Source: Tetradesmus obliquus
Lineage: Eukaryota > Chlorophyta > Chlorophyceae > Sphaeropleales > Scenedesmaceae
Direction: 5' to 3'
NCBI GenBank assembly: GCA_030272155.1
Contig: CP126205.1
Span: forward strand, 794,501-858,500
DNA length: 64,000 bases
The notes below the pieces were generated by a model. The model made no database searches. It saw nothing but the letters and a program-made list of their open reading frames with translations, and had not been told where the DNA came from. The position numbers were made by a program, and so were the translations under genes. Shown here piece by piece: positions 24,501 to 36,900 of the stretch (its first letter is position 1; every line of letters begins with the position of its first letter).

Positions 24501-26427
24501 CAGCCGTGCTCGTCATGCGCGCGAATGCAGCAGCAGCGTCTGCTGCTGACATCAGCGGCTCACCCTCCTTGGCTGCTGCTGCGCCGCCGGCCTCTGGCGC
24601 TGCTGATGCTGCAGCAGGGCCAGCTGCGTTTGCAGCTGCAGTAGCAGCAGCCATGGCCGGGTGCTGGTACTGGTGCTGCTGCGCCAGCGCAGGGTGTTGA
24701 TACTGGTGGTGCCCCTGCTGCTGCTGGTACGCCTGCGGGTGCGTCAGCGGGTGGTGGTACTGCGCCTGTTGCTGCTGCTGCGCCTTTGCGCCGTGTGCAT
24801 GCCGCGCCGCTGCTACGATTGCATGCCGCGCTGCTGCCTTGGTCCGCTGCTGGCTGTGGCTGCCGCCCCTGCTCCACCCTGCACGGTGTGTGGCAGCACC
24901 ACGGTGCCGGGCTGCTGCCGCTGCTGCGTGCGCTGCAGCGCGCTGCTGCAGCCGCTCTGCCTTGGGATTGAAATCCTCATCTTCATCCTCCTCATCCTTA
25001 TCCCTGAACTGCCCCAGCTTTGGCCGCTTTGCGCGAGGGCCCAATGGTGTGCGGTGGCTGCCCAAGTTGTCGCGTGGGGCTGCCCTGCCAGAGCCCGGCG
25101 GCCTGCCCCGCTTGACGCCGCTGCTTTTGGGGTATGCTGCTGCTGCAATCGGGTATGCATGCGCGGCAGCAGGCACGGGCGCTGCTGCAGGCATCACACC
25201 ATAGCCTGATGCTGCTGCTCCCAGCTGCGAGGCATCTGCAAGGCCTGCGCTGCTGTCCAGCGCCGCACCACCAGCTGCTGCTGCTGCTCCGTAGCTGCTG
25301 TCGTGCACTGCAGCGCTGCTGTTGTAAGCACTGGAGCTAGGATCATACTCCATAGGCTCATACACACCCACGTACCCGCCCATTCCTGCAGCTGCTGCTG
25401 CTGCTGCTGCTGGGGCAGGCTGCTGTTGGTAGCTGCCGCCTGCTGCTGTTGCTGCTGCGGAAGAGGTGCTGTAGAAGCTCGGCAGCTGCTGCTGCTGCTG
25501 CGGAGCTGCTGCCAGGTGCTGGCTGCTGCTGTAGAAGCCGCCTCCACCACCACCGCCGTACCCTCCCAGCGCTGCTGCGCTGGGTGCTGGCCGCTTGGTC
25601 TTGTTGAGCGTGATGCGAGGCTTGGCTGCTGCTGCTGCACCTGCACCTGCTGTTCCTGCAAGCTGGCCTGCTGCCCCAGGTGAGGCAAAGGGGCGTGGCT
25701 GTCCTGCACCCTTCAGCTTGATGCCCAGCTTCTTGACAGGCCCAGCACCTGACGAGGCTGCTGGTGAGGCAGCAGCTGCTGCTGTTCCTGCAAGTGCTGC
25801 TGGGGACGCTGCTGGGCGCACAGGTGCTGCAGCAGGGCTGGCTGGGACAGCGCCTGCTGAGGCAGCTGCTGCGTGCGGCATGCTCTTGGCATGCTGCGGT
25901 ATGCTCGCACTAGCTGCTGGCACTGGGGCTGCTGCTGCGGGCCTGGCGGGTGTTGCCGCCCCAGCAGGCCTGCTGCTTTGGCCTTTCAGCATGAACTTTG
26001 GGCGAGCAGGGGCATTGCCTGCTGCTGGTATAGCTGCTGCTGGGGCTGCTGCAGGTGATGGTGCTGGAGCTGCTGTGCGCGGAGCTTGTGCTGATGCAGT
26101 AGCAGCGCCTGTGCCTGCGCCTGTGCTTGCTGAGGCTTTCTGGCCCTTGAGCATCAGCCGAGGAGGGCCAGCAGCAGCAGGACGAGGAGCTGCTGCTGAC
26201 TGCGATGCACCACGCAGAGTGAGGCCCTGAGGTCGGGGAGCAGCTGCAGGTTGCAGTGCAGACCCCGCTCCAGCAGGTGATCCAGCAGCATACCCCAGGC
26301 TGCTGGTGCCGGGTTGGCTGCCTGCAGATACTGTTCCAGCCCCATTTGCTTCGCTCGACGCCTTCTGCTGCGCGCTCGTCCTCTTAATTGTGAGTTTCAG
26401 CCCAGGCCTGCCTTGCGAGCTGCTCAT
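21296..26427 (-). CDS. Bromodomain protein with polyQ C-terminus
   Basis: Nuclear acetyl-lysine reader, inferred from the domain. Four exons (26427-24172, 23922-23676, 23153-22820, 22163-21296) join in phase to 1,234 residues. The long first exon starts GRPLKLTIKRTSAQ-like (SSSQGRPGLKLTIKR) and is mostly Ala/Pro/Gln low complexity, with a basic patch (KRGRPPGSGRAAPRDN) and an acidic DKDEEDEDEDFN. The bromodomain (about residues 718-832) crosses the exon 1/2 junction: FRFFTTPVTEQM, then APNYHTIIKQPMDLSTMKSK, then LMFSNAKTFN, whose final Asn is the acetyl-lysine-contact position. Exon 3 has an RRGRRPRDDD nuclear-signal-like patch. Exon 4 carries a conserved-looking block (NPEYYLKSLGRFVSGAGSV) before about 220 residues of Gln-rich sequence from CAG repeats. 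No exon echoes were seen. Not assigned to a named BRD subfamily. Confidence 0.85.
21420..21860. repeat. Coding CAG tracts (polyglutamine)
   Basis: Several runs of CAG on the minus strand (CTG as written), up to 12 in a row, encode glutamine in the last exon of the bromodomain gene. On the plus strand the same DNA gives long but meaningless Ala, Leu or Cys frames. Confidence 0.85.
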
Positions 26428-28843
26428 GCTTGCTGCGGTGCTGCGTGGCGATCAAACGTGACAGAAGCTGAGAGCCCTGTGCTGCCCGTCAACCCTAGGG
26501 GCTTGCCCTATGCGAGCAGTCTCCCATAAGGCAGCCGGGCAACACAGGAACTCATCAGTGGCCAGTAACGTTCAAGTATGCATGGCTACCAGCCATAACT
26601 GTTGCATCGGTCAAGGCGAGTCAAACGTGAGCGTTGCTAGGGTCTGGAGTGGGAGAGCAGTGAGCATTTGAGTGTGACAAGCTGGCGTGGTTTGGGGTTG
26701 AGGCTAGCTTGCAGAACTGCACGATTCGGCTGGTAATAGCCATATTGAGATAGATCACAGACTCAGCTCTCGATTGATACAAGCGCAGCAGTAAGCGGTG
26801 GCGGAACACGGCCACGCGGCTGCTGGAGAGCTGAGCCGTGCCACCGTGCAGAGCAGCCCAGCTGCGCTCGTTCCAAGACTCTAAATGGTTTCAAAATGTA
26901 CTTATGCTGGACTCTTGGTGCTTGAAACAGCTGTCCTGAACATCAGCCTTGGCAGCAACCGGGACCCCCTCCAGCTGTGAGCAGCAGCAACAGCTGCAGG
27001 TGGGGTGGGGGTTGAGGGTGGGGGAGGGGGGGCGCCTGGTCAGGGGTCCCATCTCTCGACCTAAAAGCACAGTGGCACGATTGTTACTGGTTAATGGAAA
27101 CAAACATTTACCATGTGATTTCAGTGTATTGCCTGGCTTGTGAGCAATGTCAAGATCGAGTCAAAGTCTCACTCAGGCTGAGCCGCGCAGCTCCGCCTGG
27201 GCAGTCTGCCAAGCTGGGGTGTGTTACCCGCACAGCCGCTGGCAGGTTGCCACGCTGTCGAGCGGCAAGGAAAATGCCTGCCCAGCACACTCTGTCTGCA
27301 AACATTCCCTTCATGCAGGCTGCACTGCATGCCTGGCAGGCTGCTTCACAAACATCGGCACAGTGGCAATGTTGCGTCATTGCGCAAGGAACTGCCCTGA
27401 AGCATGCGTCTCTGGTCACGGTGTGCAACGCAGGGATGAAGCAGGTGCATATGATGCCATGCGGCACAGTTAGCGCCTGGGCTGCACGCCCAGCATGTAG
27501 ACATGCCCAAGTACGCTCCACACTGGTGTGCAAGCCATATAGCTTCACCTGGCAACTTGGGGATGCCATTCAATGCAGCTGCCACAGTTGCCAACCAACT
27601 GGTCTGTCAGAAGAGCAGGCACATGACACTCGATGAACTAGCACCATGCTTGGCACACGATGTGACGGTGTCAACAGCATCTGCACAATGACCAACCACG
27701 GCATTGTTTACACCCTGCGCCAAATGAGCTTGAGGGCTGCCAGCAACTGTGTACAAACAGTCACCTACTAGCATGCTTTGCCAGCAATGCTTAGCTGCGT
27801 GCAAGGTCAGCTCTGCTGCCTTGAACAGCATGCAGCTGTGATACCACAGGCGTGACGCACAGGTGCAGAGGCTGCAGCCAGGTTGTTGCATGGCTGCTTG
27901 CCACATGCCGCTGCTGATACGGCGCTATCCAGGCGTATTCAGACGAATACGATTGCTGTTGTGCGCACATACGTGCATGCAGTAGCTAAGCTAAAGCGCC
28001 GCATTGCTGCGGCACGGATCTGTCAAGCTGCTGGCAGGCAAGCAACTTGAAGCAAGCTCCACCACACGCACATTAGTGTGGCGAGCATTGCCAGTCTTGT
28101 TGCACAGCTGATATAAAAAACCCAGGTCAAGCTGGCATTGCCACCACAACAGAAACAGGGCACTTGAGGTTGAACTTGTCAATGATATTGTCCTGAGGAT
28201 AAGCTGTTGCAAATAAGCCTATGGCTGCAGCTGCCCAGGTGCAGGACCGCACACAAGGTGGTGGCACAGCAGAATTCGCTGCTGGTTGTGAGGGCGGACA
28301 GCAAAGGTCACAAACAGCTCTGCTGCTGGTGACACCTGCGCCCAGCAAGCACAGGCGCATGCACACACAGACTCAATACACAACTGCAAGGCACACCAGC
28401 CGAGGGCACGCACAGCCTACGCAAAAGTAGCCTGGATGCAGGCTACTGAAAGTCTGTGCAAACAGCAGGCGCATACATCCCTGCCACCAGCAGCAGGCAG
28501 GGCATGCCATGCAACAGCACGCGTTGCACGCACTGCCACAGAATGTCATGCATGCAACATGGTGCACTTGCCGGCACGCCCCGGCACCAAGCAGCCCACC
28601 ATGCACACCAGCCGCATCCTGCTGTGCAACAGCATGCAGCAAGTCTCCTGTGAACACGCTGTAGCTGGCAGCAGGCACAGCGTGCCATGCACACCCAAGC
28701 CGCAGCCCACACCAACGACATTCAGCCACCACGACCGTCACCAACATCAGCCCCCATCGCTGCTGCAGCCATGCAACATACAACACACATTACCAAGCAC
28801 ACTTGTCGTTACCAAACAACACTGTTATAACACATGTCACTCG
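26428..28843. other. Intergenic, no supported gene
   Basis: 2.4 kb upstream of the bromodomain gene and downstream of the LIP1-like gene. Contains a G-rich stretch near 27000-27040. No frame with a domain or a consistent exon structure. Confidence 0.5.
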
Positions 28844-30566
28844 TCACACCCAGTCGTCATCTACCCTATCCTGGTCATCCCCCACCCTGCTACCCCCACC
28901 CGCCCCCACACCCACACCACCTAGCCCTCCAAGCCCTCCCCCAAATGACACGCTACGCTGCATAAACTCCTGCTGCGCACTGCCACTGAGCGGCTTATAC
29001 CTCCGCTCCCACAGAGCTGCAAGGAAGGTGTTTACCAGCTCCCAATCCAGCTGCCCTGATACAGCTGACGCACTCAGCCCCTTCACATGCTGCTCCATGA
29101 TGAGATCTGCACCGAGGTTTGTTTCCGAGGGTGCTTTGCGGCCCCGCAGCCCTGCAATGCTGCGCCGCCACCAGCTGCTGCAGACTGAGCTGCTCAGGGC
29201 CTGGCTGCAGGCACTGTTGATCATGCTGGCAAGCGTGTCTGCGCCGCCGTGGCGCAGCCGGTCGGACTTGTTGCCCACCACCTGCAGGCACGCGAAGGCA
29301 TATGAGGGAGACATGTACAGGAAACAGCGAAGATTGGCTTGCAGGAACCTGCGAGGCTGGCCTACTGTGTGTGCACGTGTTGTCACAAGGTCAGTCCCAA
29401 CTTATAAGGTCTCACACAGAGCACTCTAATATTGCCGTGGCAACTGCAGGTGCTGCTGCAGCTGCTGCCTCCAAGTGAGTACCACAGGCTGTCCACAAGC
29501 TGCACCTGCACGCTGAAACAACATCCATATCTCTCTGCCAACGCAGCTGTCAGCAGAACAGCAGCAGCTGCGCTGTTGCTGCCTCCTATCCACGCACCAG
29601 CACTGGCACCGGCAGGCCTCCGATGTTGCGTGCAGCCATCTCATCTGCCAGCGGAGCCACAAAGCTGCCATACTGCGTGATCTCTGCAGCCCACTTTGTC
29701 AGTCGTGCAAGCGTCTTGCGGTTGGTGAGGTCATACACGAGGATGACGCCTGCAGAACACAGCGGCAGGCAGCAGCAGCAGCAGGCGGTTTCAGTTATTT
29801 TGTGGCTGTGTCAGCAGCCATCAAATGCAGCAGCGTGATGTTCAGCGGATGAAGGAGCTGCTGTGTGTGCTGGTGCTCCTGTGCAGGCTGCGGCTTGCTG
29901 CTGCTGCTGTGACAACTACCGACATAGAGCACTACATGGCATGCAGCAGCAGCTGCACCAACTGCTTAGCTGCTCTTATTGCCATCTGCAAAAGCTGCTT
30001 TGTGCGTTTGCTGTCCCTGACGTTGCATGCTAGCAGTCAAGACACACCAGCAAGTGCGTGTAACCCCAACCCTGACCAGCAACCAGCAATAAAACATCTC
30101 TTACACCACCTCTCGTCTCACCATTGATCTGCTTGTAGAAGACAGAACGCAGCTGCTCGTATTTGGGCTGCCCACTGACATCCCACAGCTCTACAAAGAA
30201 GCGTCTGGGTGTGCCATCGCCTGCTTGGCTGCCACTGGTGTCCACCAGCTTGACATGGATGTGGCAGCCTGCTGTTGACCGAGATGCCTGCATGGAGCAG
30301 CAGGACATATCGCATACATGATGTCGCCAGCATGGGCTGGGCAGGGAGAGCAACTGCTTGCCTGCATGCAAGCAGGCTGGGCAGCAGGAGGGCAGCTGCA
30401 GCAGCAGCACCTGTCAGGCAGCACGCACCTTGCTTGGCTGCCCGTTGGCGATAAGCTCGGTGAGGGCAGTCTTGCCTACGAAAGGTTCTCCTACAACCAC
30501 TAAGCGGATGCTACCTAGCAGGGCTGCGGACTCCTCGGGAACTACGCTCTTGCCAAAGAGAGCCAT
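28844..30566 (-). CDS. LIP1: LIP1/RABL3-like small GTPase
   Basis: Ras-superfamily GTP-binding protein of the atypical group containing plant LIGHT INSENSITIVE PERIOD1 and animal RABL3. Four exons (30566-30429, 30287-30122, 29749-29598, 29281-28844) join in phase to 297 residues. Seen: P-loop GEPFVGKT (residues about 26-33), switch II in FFVELWDVSGQPKYEQLRSV, then FYKQINGVILVYDLTNRKTL and KWAAEI, and the NKxD guanine motif as GNKSD. The FVELWDVSG-x-x-x-Y-x-x-x-R-x-x-FY-x-QINGVI stretch is diagnostic. No prenylation cysteine is present at the C-terminus (it ends DRVDDDWV), as in LIP1. In plants LIP1 affects clock period and microtubules; the role in algae is not known. No exon echoes. Confidence 0.88.
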
Positions 30567-31336
30567 TCAAGCAGTGCGAGGCAGTCCATCAACGCCAGGT
30601 GTTCTACATCAACTCAACCTACGATATTGATCTTTAGCCAGACGCAGAAGCAGCTGGCTGTGCCAGCTCAACAGCCACAGGGCAAGTATACGGAACTGCA
30701 CGGTGTGCACAGTGCACTGCAGCAACAGGCGAAGGCCAGAGTGATAACTTTCTGCTGTAAATGAGCAACAACCGACGATGTGACGTGGATGGGCTCTGCT
30801 GAGCACGCTGTTGTTCAACAATGATCGTGGTGGGGTTGTCAGTCAGCTGTCAGGGGTGCAGGTTCTCATTGAAACCGCCAGCTGGCAGACAAGCAACCTC
30901 ACTCCTCAAGGATTTCAAGTAAATCATCTTGCACCTTTAAGAACTGCGCACTTCCACATGCATCGCCCCCACCGCCTGCTGAAGGGGAAACAGGGATATG
31001 CGGAGGGCTGTGCTATCTAGCACCCGCTACAAGGATTGCGGTGACTCTAGGCTTGATCAAGCTGGTCAGAATCTGGCAGTTGACCTGCCTTGCAGGGTTG
31101 CACTGCCATTCATCCATGCCTACTATTTCAAAACACCTGATGCCGAACAAGCTCAGTCAAATAGGAACCATTTGATACAATGCTGGGGGGTATACACGAG
31201 TTCAAGTAACGCACCTTCTGTAACTAGAATGCCGAATACATAACAAACCATTGCTGAATGGCTCTTTACTATGCAATGCTGCCGGCTGCGGCTGCCAGCC
31301 GCTGCAGTGCAGCACCACACTGCTGCTGTGCAACAT
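30567..31336. other. Intergenic, no supported gene
   Basis: About 770 bp between the LIP1-like start and the end of the LRR gene. Nothing recognisable. Confidence 0.5.
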
Positions 31337-33063
31337 TCAAACTCTTTCTGAGAGTGCTGCCACTTTCCTGCGCAGACTATCCAATTCAGCCTGCATACTT
31401 GTCATCAATTGCTTCACCTGCGCTTCTAGCAGCTTGACCTTCACATTGGTCAGCTCCTGGCCCAGCTTTACACATGGCAGGCTCTGCAGCAGGGCTGCCC
31501 AGTCTGGTTCACAAACCCCGTCAGCAGCTGATCCTACATCCTCTAGGTCCTTCAGGTCCAGGTAGGTGAGCTGTGTTGCTGCCTGCAGGCACATGGAGGG
31601 GTGAGGCCTGTCCCCCTCTGCAGCTGCAGGTTCAAACCAGGGGAATGATGCTCTCAACTTGCGCAGGTGCTTCGATGCCACAATCGCGTTGACCAGGGCC
31701 TCGTAACTGGCCACACGCCCCCGCAGCATTACCCTCTCACTGTTTGTCATGGACAGCTCCAGCTCCTGCAGGCCTGTCAGGTGGGCCAGGCTGGCCGCCA
31801 CATCAGCCACCCTGTAGGCGCCTGTTGCGAGCTCCAAGCGCGTGAGGCATGTCAGCTGCCCAAGCAGTGCTCCAACAGCGGCTGGGGAGCTGTATTCCAT
31901 CGCTGCTGCTTCAATGCCATCAGCTGCTGCGTTTAGTACTGGCGGCCCGTAAGACAGCACATTTAGCGACTTCAGCGGCAGCATAGCCAGATCTGAGATG
32001 ACTTGGGGTGCATCTTCATCTTCGATTTGCACCCAGCCTGCCGTCACAGATGTTAGCTGTGTGAGGCAGCGTGCAATTCCTGCAAGCCCGGCTGCTCCTG
32101 GCATGCTGCAGCTGTGGATGTCCAAGTGCTGCAGGCGGGTGAGCTGCAGCAGGGGCCCCTCATGCATCACCATGGGCACTCTCAGGCTGACGAGGTTGGG
32201 TGGCAGCAACGAGTCCTCTTCAATCACCATGCGGTTGCCATGTATAGCCAGCTTTGTCAGCGCTGTCAGGTGGGCCATCTGCATCCCACGCTGCAGCTGC
32301 AGCAGCCATTGCCTGTCGCTGTCACTGAGCTCCGCTCCAAGAGCAAGCTGTTTAGGCAGGTCCACCCCAGGTCTAGCTGCACCAGGCTTGCAGGAAGTGC
32401 TGGCAGCAGCTGTTCGATGCCTGCCTGGCTCTTGACGCTGCCCAGGCAGATAAAGGTGAGCTGGCTGAAGGTGGATCCGAGGTCGATGCCGCTGGAAAGG
32501 CATGCTGCTGCACCATGGCCTTCGATTTTGATGCTCTGCAGGTTGGGAAGTGCTGCCAGCTCTGAGCGGATCATGGCGCACTCACAGTCGTAAAGCAGGG
32601 TTCCTGTGAGGTCTTCATCGCCCAGCAGCAGGTCTAAATTGACACTTGAAAGACTCCTGGGCACGCTTTGCAGGATGGCTGCTGCAGTAATTGTGCTTTG
32701 CCCAATGCTGTTGCAGCGTCGGCTGTGGTCATCAATGGCGTCCCGGGCTAGCTGCAGCTTCAGGGAGCGCACACCCTGCAGGAGGTCTGAGTTCTTGGCC
32801 AGCCAAGCTGCCGTCTGCTGGGCTCCGCTGCTGCTTGTTATCTGCAACTCCAGCTTGTGCAGCAGACTGCTGCGGGCAGCCTTTGCTGCAGCTGCTACTG
32901 CTTTGCTGGTGGCAAGGAGCTGGGCTGTCACTTCAAGGGAGTTGGGCACGGAGGGGTGGGAAAGGACGCAGGGTAGCTCCAAGATGTTGTTGGGGAGGTG
33001 GCTGCTCTGTATACAACCATTGCTGCTGTCGGCATTGCCTACATTAGCAGCAGCCCGTGGCAT
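31337..33063 (-). CDS. Leucine-rich-repeat protein with a reading-frame break
   Basis: Two overlapping frames make up one LRR protein of about 576 residues. From 33063 the N-terminal part reads PNNILELPCVLSHPSV and LLATSKAVAAA, which looks like a degenerate F-box-type start. Repeats such as LSSVNLDLLL, LPNLQSIKIEG and LPASLVQLDLG follow, up to about 32366. The repeat pattern then continues one frame over (LTALTKLAIHGNRM, LTRLQHLDIHSCSM, LTCLTRLELATG, LTGLQELELSM, LTYLDLKDL). It ends in a coiled coil (VKLLEAQVKQLMTSMQAELD) and a stop at 31337. The frames meet at a run of four C (32365-32368), so a missing base there (sequencing error or real mutation) is the simplest explanation. A 35-bp intron would also restore the frame but is improbably short. 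Confidence 0.65.
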
Positions 33064-33934
33064 TTGGGCACGGAACCAACGCCGTTAATGACTTGTAAAC
33101 CAAAAGCCATCCGACATTTCCGTCTTTGTGCGCAGCGATGCCTGTAAGGCGCAGACTACAGCTTCTGCGACCTGGTCCACTGCGGTCAACTGCAGCTAGA
33201 GGTTGAGCAAGGTTCGATACCAAATGCGTAGCTATTTAGTTAGAGGCGTTAGTGCAGTCATGTAACACGAGTGTGATGGCAGCTTAAGAGGCCACGTGGA
33301 GATGTACGTGCTTGTGAAGTCAAATTCAGGGGAGGAAGTTAGGGTTTGGCGGTTTGTTGTGTGTGGTTCTTGGCTGTGATGTCTTCAACAACAATGAAAC
33401 AGAAAGTTAAATCGTTGCATAACAAATGTGGTTGAGCGTAATCAGTTCGGCTCCAGCAGCTTGAGCTAGAAGCCTGCACAGCTCGTGCACTTGCAGCAGT
33501 CCCCCGTGGATATCAAGAAATGTGCTTCTTGGTCTGGGAATGGTATCCAATTGGTAGCACGGAACATACGTTCAACCTGTTGTCGCCATCAGCCCCACGC
33601 CCACACTGCAGCAGAGGGAGGAGAAGCAGCAGGAGGGAGCACAATCTCACAAATTCACAAATGGGAAGTGCACAGCTGCATCGTGCTTGCATGCACTCCT
33701 GTAGTGCTCCATGCCAAAGTCAAAAAATGGCTGCCAATGCGCTTGACAGGTATGCAGACCGCGTCTGCAGATTGCACAAGCCTCCTACCCATGGGCCGGC
33801 CGGCACACAACATCATCAATTACTTGACAGCAACTGCAGCAGCCTCCCTTAGGTGCTGCTGCCACCAATGGATCGCCAGGCGCGCAGCAGCTGCTGCTGG
33901 TGCTGCTGCTGCTACTGGTGATGATACTTAAGCC
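33064..33934. other. Intergenic, no supported gene
   Basis: About 870 bp between the LRR start and the ADA2 stop. No supported coding region. Confidence 0.5.
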
Positions 33935-36900
33935 TCATGCCGCGGCCTCTGCTGCTGCCGCACTCTGCCCCTCAGGCCCGCCTTCCAGCCCGCCACTCAC
34001 AGCCCCGCTCTCCGCCTGCTGCTGCTGCGCTGCCGCCGCCGCCGCTGCTGCTGCTGCTGCTGCTGCTTCTGCATTCTTTTTGCTGGGCCTGCCTCCTCGC
34101 CGCTTGTCCTCCGCTTCTTCGGGGTTGGTGCCTTTCAGCCAGCCAGCAGCACACAGCAGCTCCCACACGCGCGTTGAGCGCGAGGCGTCCAGCCTGAAGA
34201 ACCCACGAGCCTGCACATTACAAAGCAAAGCCCAGCACGATTGAAGTAAGGGAAGATTGCAGATGAATACTTGCAGGATATGCTTGCAAACAAACGTTAC
34301 TCCAACAGGTGCCACAGAAGCAAGCTGCGACGAGTTGCTCGAGGTGTCATGCCGTCACTGCTTTCCTGCTGCCATGCACTGTCGCTTGAACCCTCCAACG
34401 CACAGCCACACTGCACACTAGCACGCTCCACCCCACACCACTCCACAATTGACTCACGTCTGTACGGGATATGTGCCCGTGCACTTGCGCGTCGCGCATC
34501 ATGACATCCTTCAGGCTCAGATAATGAGCTGGCAGCAGCCGCGTGTTGGCGCACAGCTCTGCTTCTTTTGCGGTGAGGGACTCGACACCAGGCAGGCCAG
34601 AGATGTCCAGCGGCAGGCCCCTGCAGCAGCAGAGTGAGAAGCACAGACGACATGCTTTACATTCACATGTCAGTGCACAGCTCAGCCTCCTTTGCAGTGA
34701 GCGACTCCACGCCAGGCAGGCCAGAGATGTCCAGCGGCAGGCCCCTGCAGCAGCAGAGTGAGAAGCACAGACGACATGCTTTACATTCATATGTCAGTGC
34801 ACAGCTCAGCCTCCTTGGCAGTGAGCGACTCCACGCCAGGCAGCCCAGAGATGTCCAGCGGCAGGCCCCTGCAGCAACAACAGCAGAACAGAATGCCTCA
34901 CATCCACACAACAGTGCACAGCTCTGCCTCCTTTCAGGTGAGGGAGTCCACGCCCGGCAAGCCAGAAATGTCCAGCAGCAGGCCCCTGCAGCAACAAAAT
35001 CAGCAGACTATCTTGCTTCACATAAGTTATGACAGTGCACATGTGCACAGCTGCATGGAGGGACTCCACGCCCGGCAGGCCAGAGATGTCCAGCGGCAGG
35101 CTCCTGCAGCAGTGGATGTATCATTTCAAAAAAAAAAGTGCACGCAAATGGGAAGCATCCTATGGAATGATGTTCTTTCAGCATCGGTCTGAACAGCACA
35201 GACGCAATCCCACTGCGACACACATTGAAGAGTGTGCACAGAGCCACGCGGCAGCACCTGTGCTGCTGCCACACGTTGAGGGCACTGGCTGTTGGTCAAT
35301 GAGGACTGCTGCCACATACGAAAAGCAAAGCGACTTTGTGTGCACAGCGCCACGCGGCCGCACCTGTGCTGCCGCCACACGTTGAATGCGCTGAACAGCA
35401 CAACAACGCGCTAATTGCAGCACATACGCTCACGGTTTATGCACAGACAGAATATGCACATCACACAAAATGCGCACCTGTGCTGCCGCCACACGTTGAG
35501 TGCGCTGGCTGTGGAGCGGTAGCCGCCCAGGCCCTCCCTGCCCCCTGCAGCGCCAGTGGTGGGCGCCTGCGACAGCAGCAGCAGCGGCAGCAGCAGCAGC
35601 ATCGGCAGTGGTTGCAGCAGCATTGAGCCATATCGAACTGTCTGTGCTTGTTGACAGCAGCCACGGCAGCACAGGTGCGGCCTGCACAGCGTTTGCACGG
35701 CTGCGCCGCAGGGATATCGCTTCAGGCTGCAAGCGGGAGTCGACAGTGATGTGCCACGCCTTGACATCCTGATGCAGCAAACAGCACTATGCAAATGCTG
35801 ATGAGGCCCCAAACAGAACAAGCGCAGCGGCTGCTGGTTCCAGGAAAAGCTCACCTCGTCTGTTGCTGCTGCCAGCGCGCCCTGGCTCTTGCTGCTGCCC
35901 TTCTTCTTGAGCGCAGCCTCCATCTCAGCCTCCTCAATCTGCGGCAAAGCAGTGAGAAATATAACAACAACACGAGCAAAGCAAAGCACAAAGCCGCTTT
36001 GTAACGTTAAAGCAAGAGCGGCCAAGGGCTCGTAGAAGTCAAGCTGCTTGTTTGCCTGTGTAACCGTCATCACTGGTATGGACAGCCGTTTGTCAGCACG
36101 TCACAGTGGCTGGTGCGTGTCACATAATCAGTGCCACCAGGTTATAGCACACCTCATGCATGTGGCCATACAACACAACACACGCTGCCATGCTTGGCTA
36201 CAACACCAAACAAGCAATGCTGCTCCACGCGCAACTCAGCCATGTTGCGCCGCCCCGCTGCACGGTGCGCCTGCAGCTCCGCGATGCGCAGCCACATTCT
36301 TGTGCACATGCATACCCACCCCTTCGAGTGCTGGCACACAGCATAACACAGCACAGCACGCAGGACACTGGCGCTCCAGTGGCTGAAATGCCGCACACAA
36401 CCCCGCGCCGCCACCCTGAACCTGAAGGGGCCAAACTGCACAACACAGCCCAGCATACATCATACTTTTCTTGCTGTTTCTGATCGCTGAAAAACGCACC
36501 TCAGCCATGGTGCGCCGCCCTGCTGCCCGGTGCGCCTGCAGCTCTGCAATGCGCAGCCGCAGCCGGCCCTCCACCAGCAAGCCCTCAACTAGGCCCTCGT
36601 GGCTGCCGGGCGGGCCGTACCTGCAGGAAACGACATCACAGCAGATGCACATGTAATGTGCAGACATGCCCAGTCAGGTTTATACCAGCATGCAAAGATC
36701 CCTCCCCAGGTCCAGCCACCCACCTCGCAAGCACATGCATATCAAAAGGAGCGCACTGCTTCAATTCAACTCAATTCAAGCACGCTAGGTCACAGCATCG
36801 ATCAACAACACCCACCTCGCAAACACGCGCATCTGTGCGGTGCGCTCGCGCTCCCTCGCCATGCGCCGCTTCTGTAGCACCCCAAAAAACGCGCACACGC

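Noticed and set aside
24839-26230. Several plus-strand frames over the first bromodomain-gene exon
   Set aside because: Shadows of Ala/Gln-rich coding sequence on the minus strand, with no domain signal.
35480-35780. Frame starting DVKAWHITVDSRLQPE as an ADA2 exon
   Set aside because: The next exon joins in phase only in another frame (APTTGAAGG... to LNVWRQHR), which also fits the phase of the SWIRM exon.
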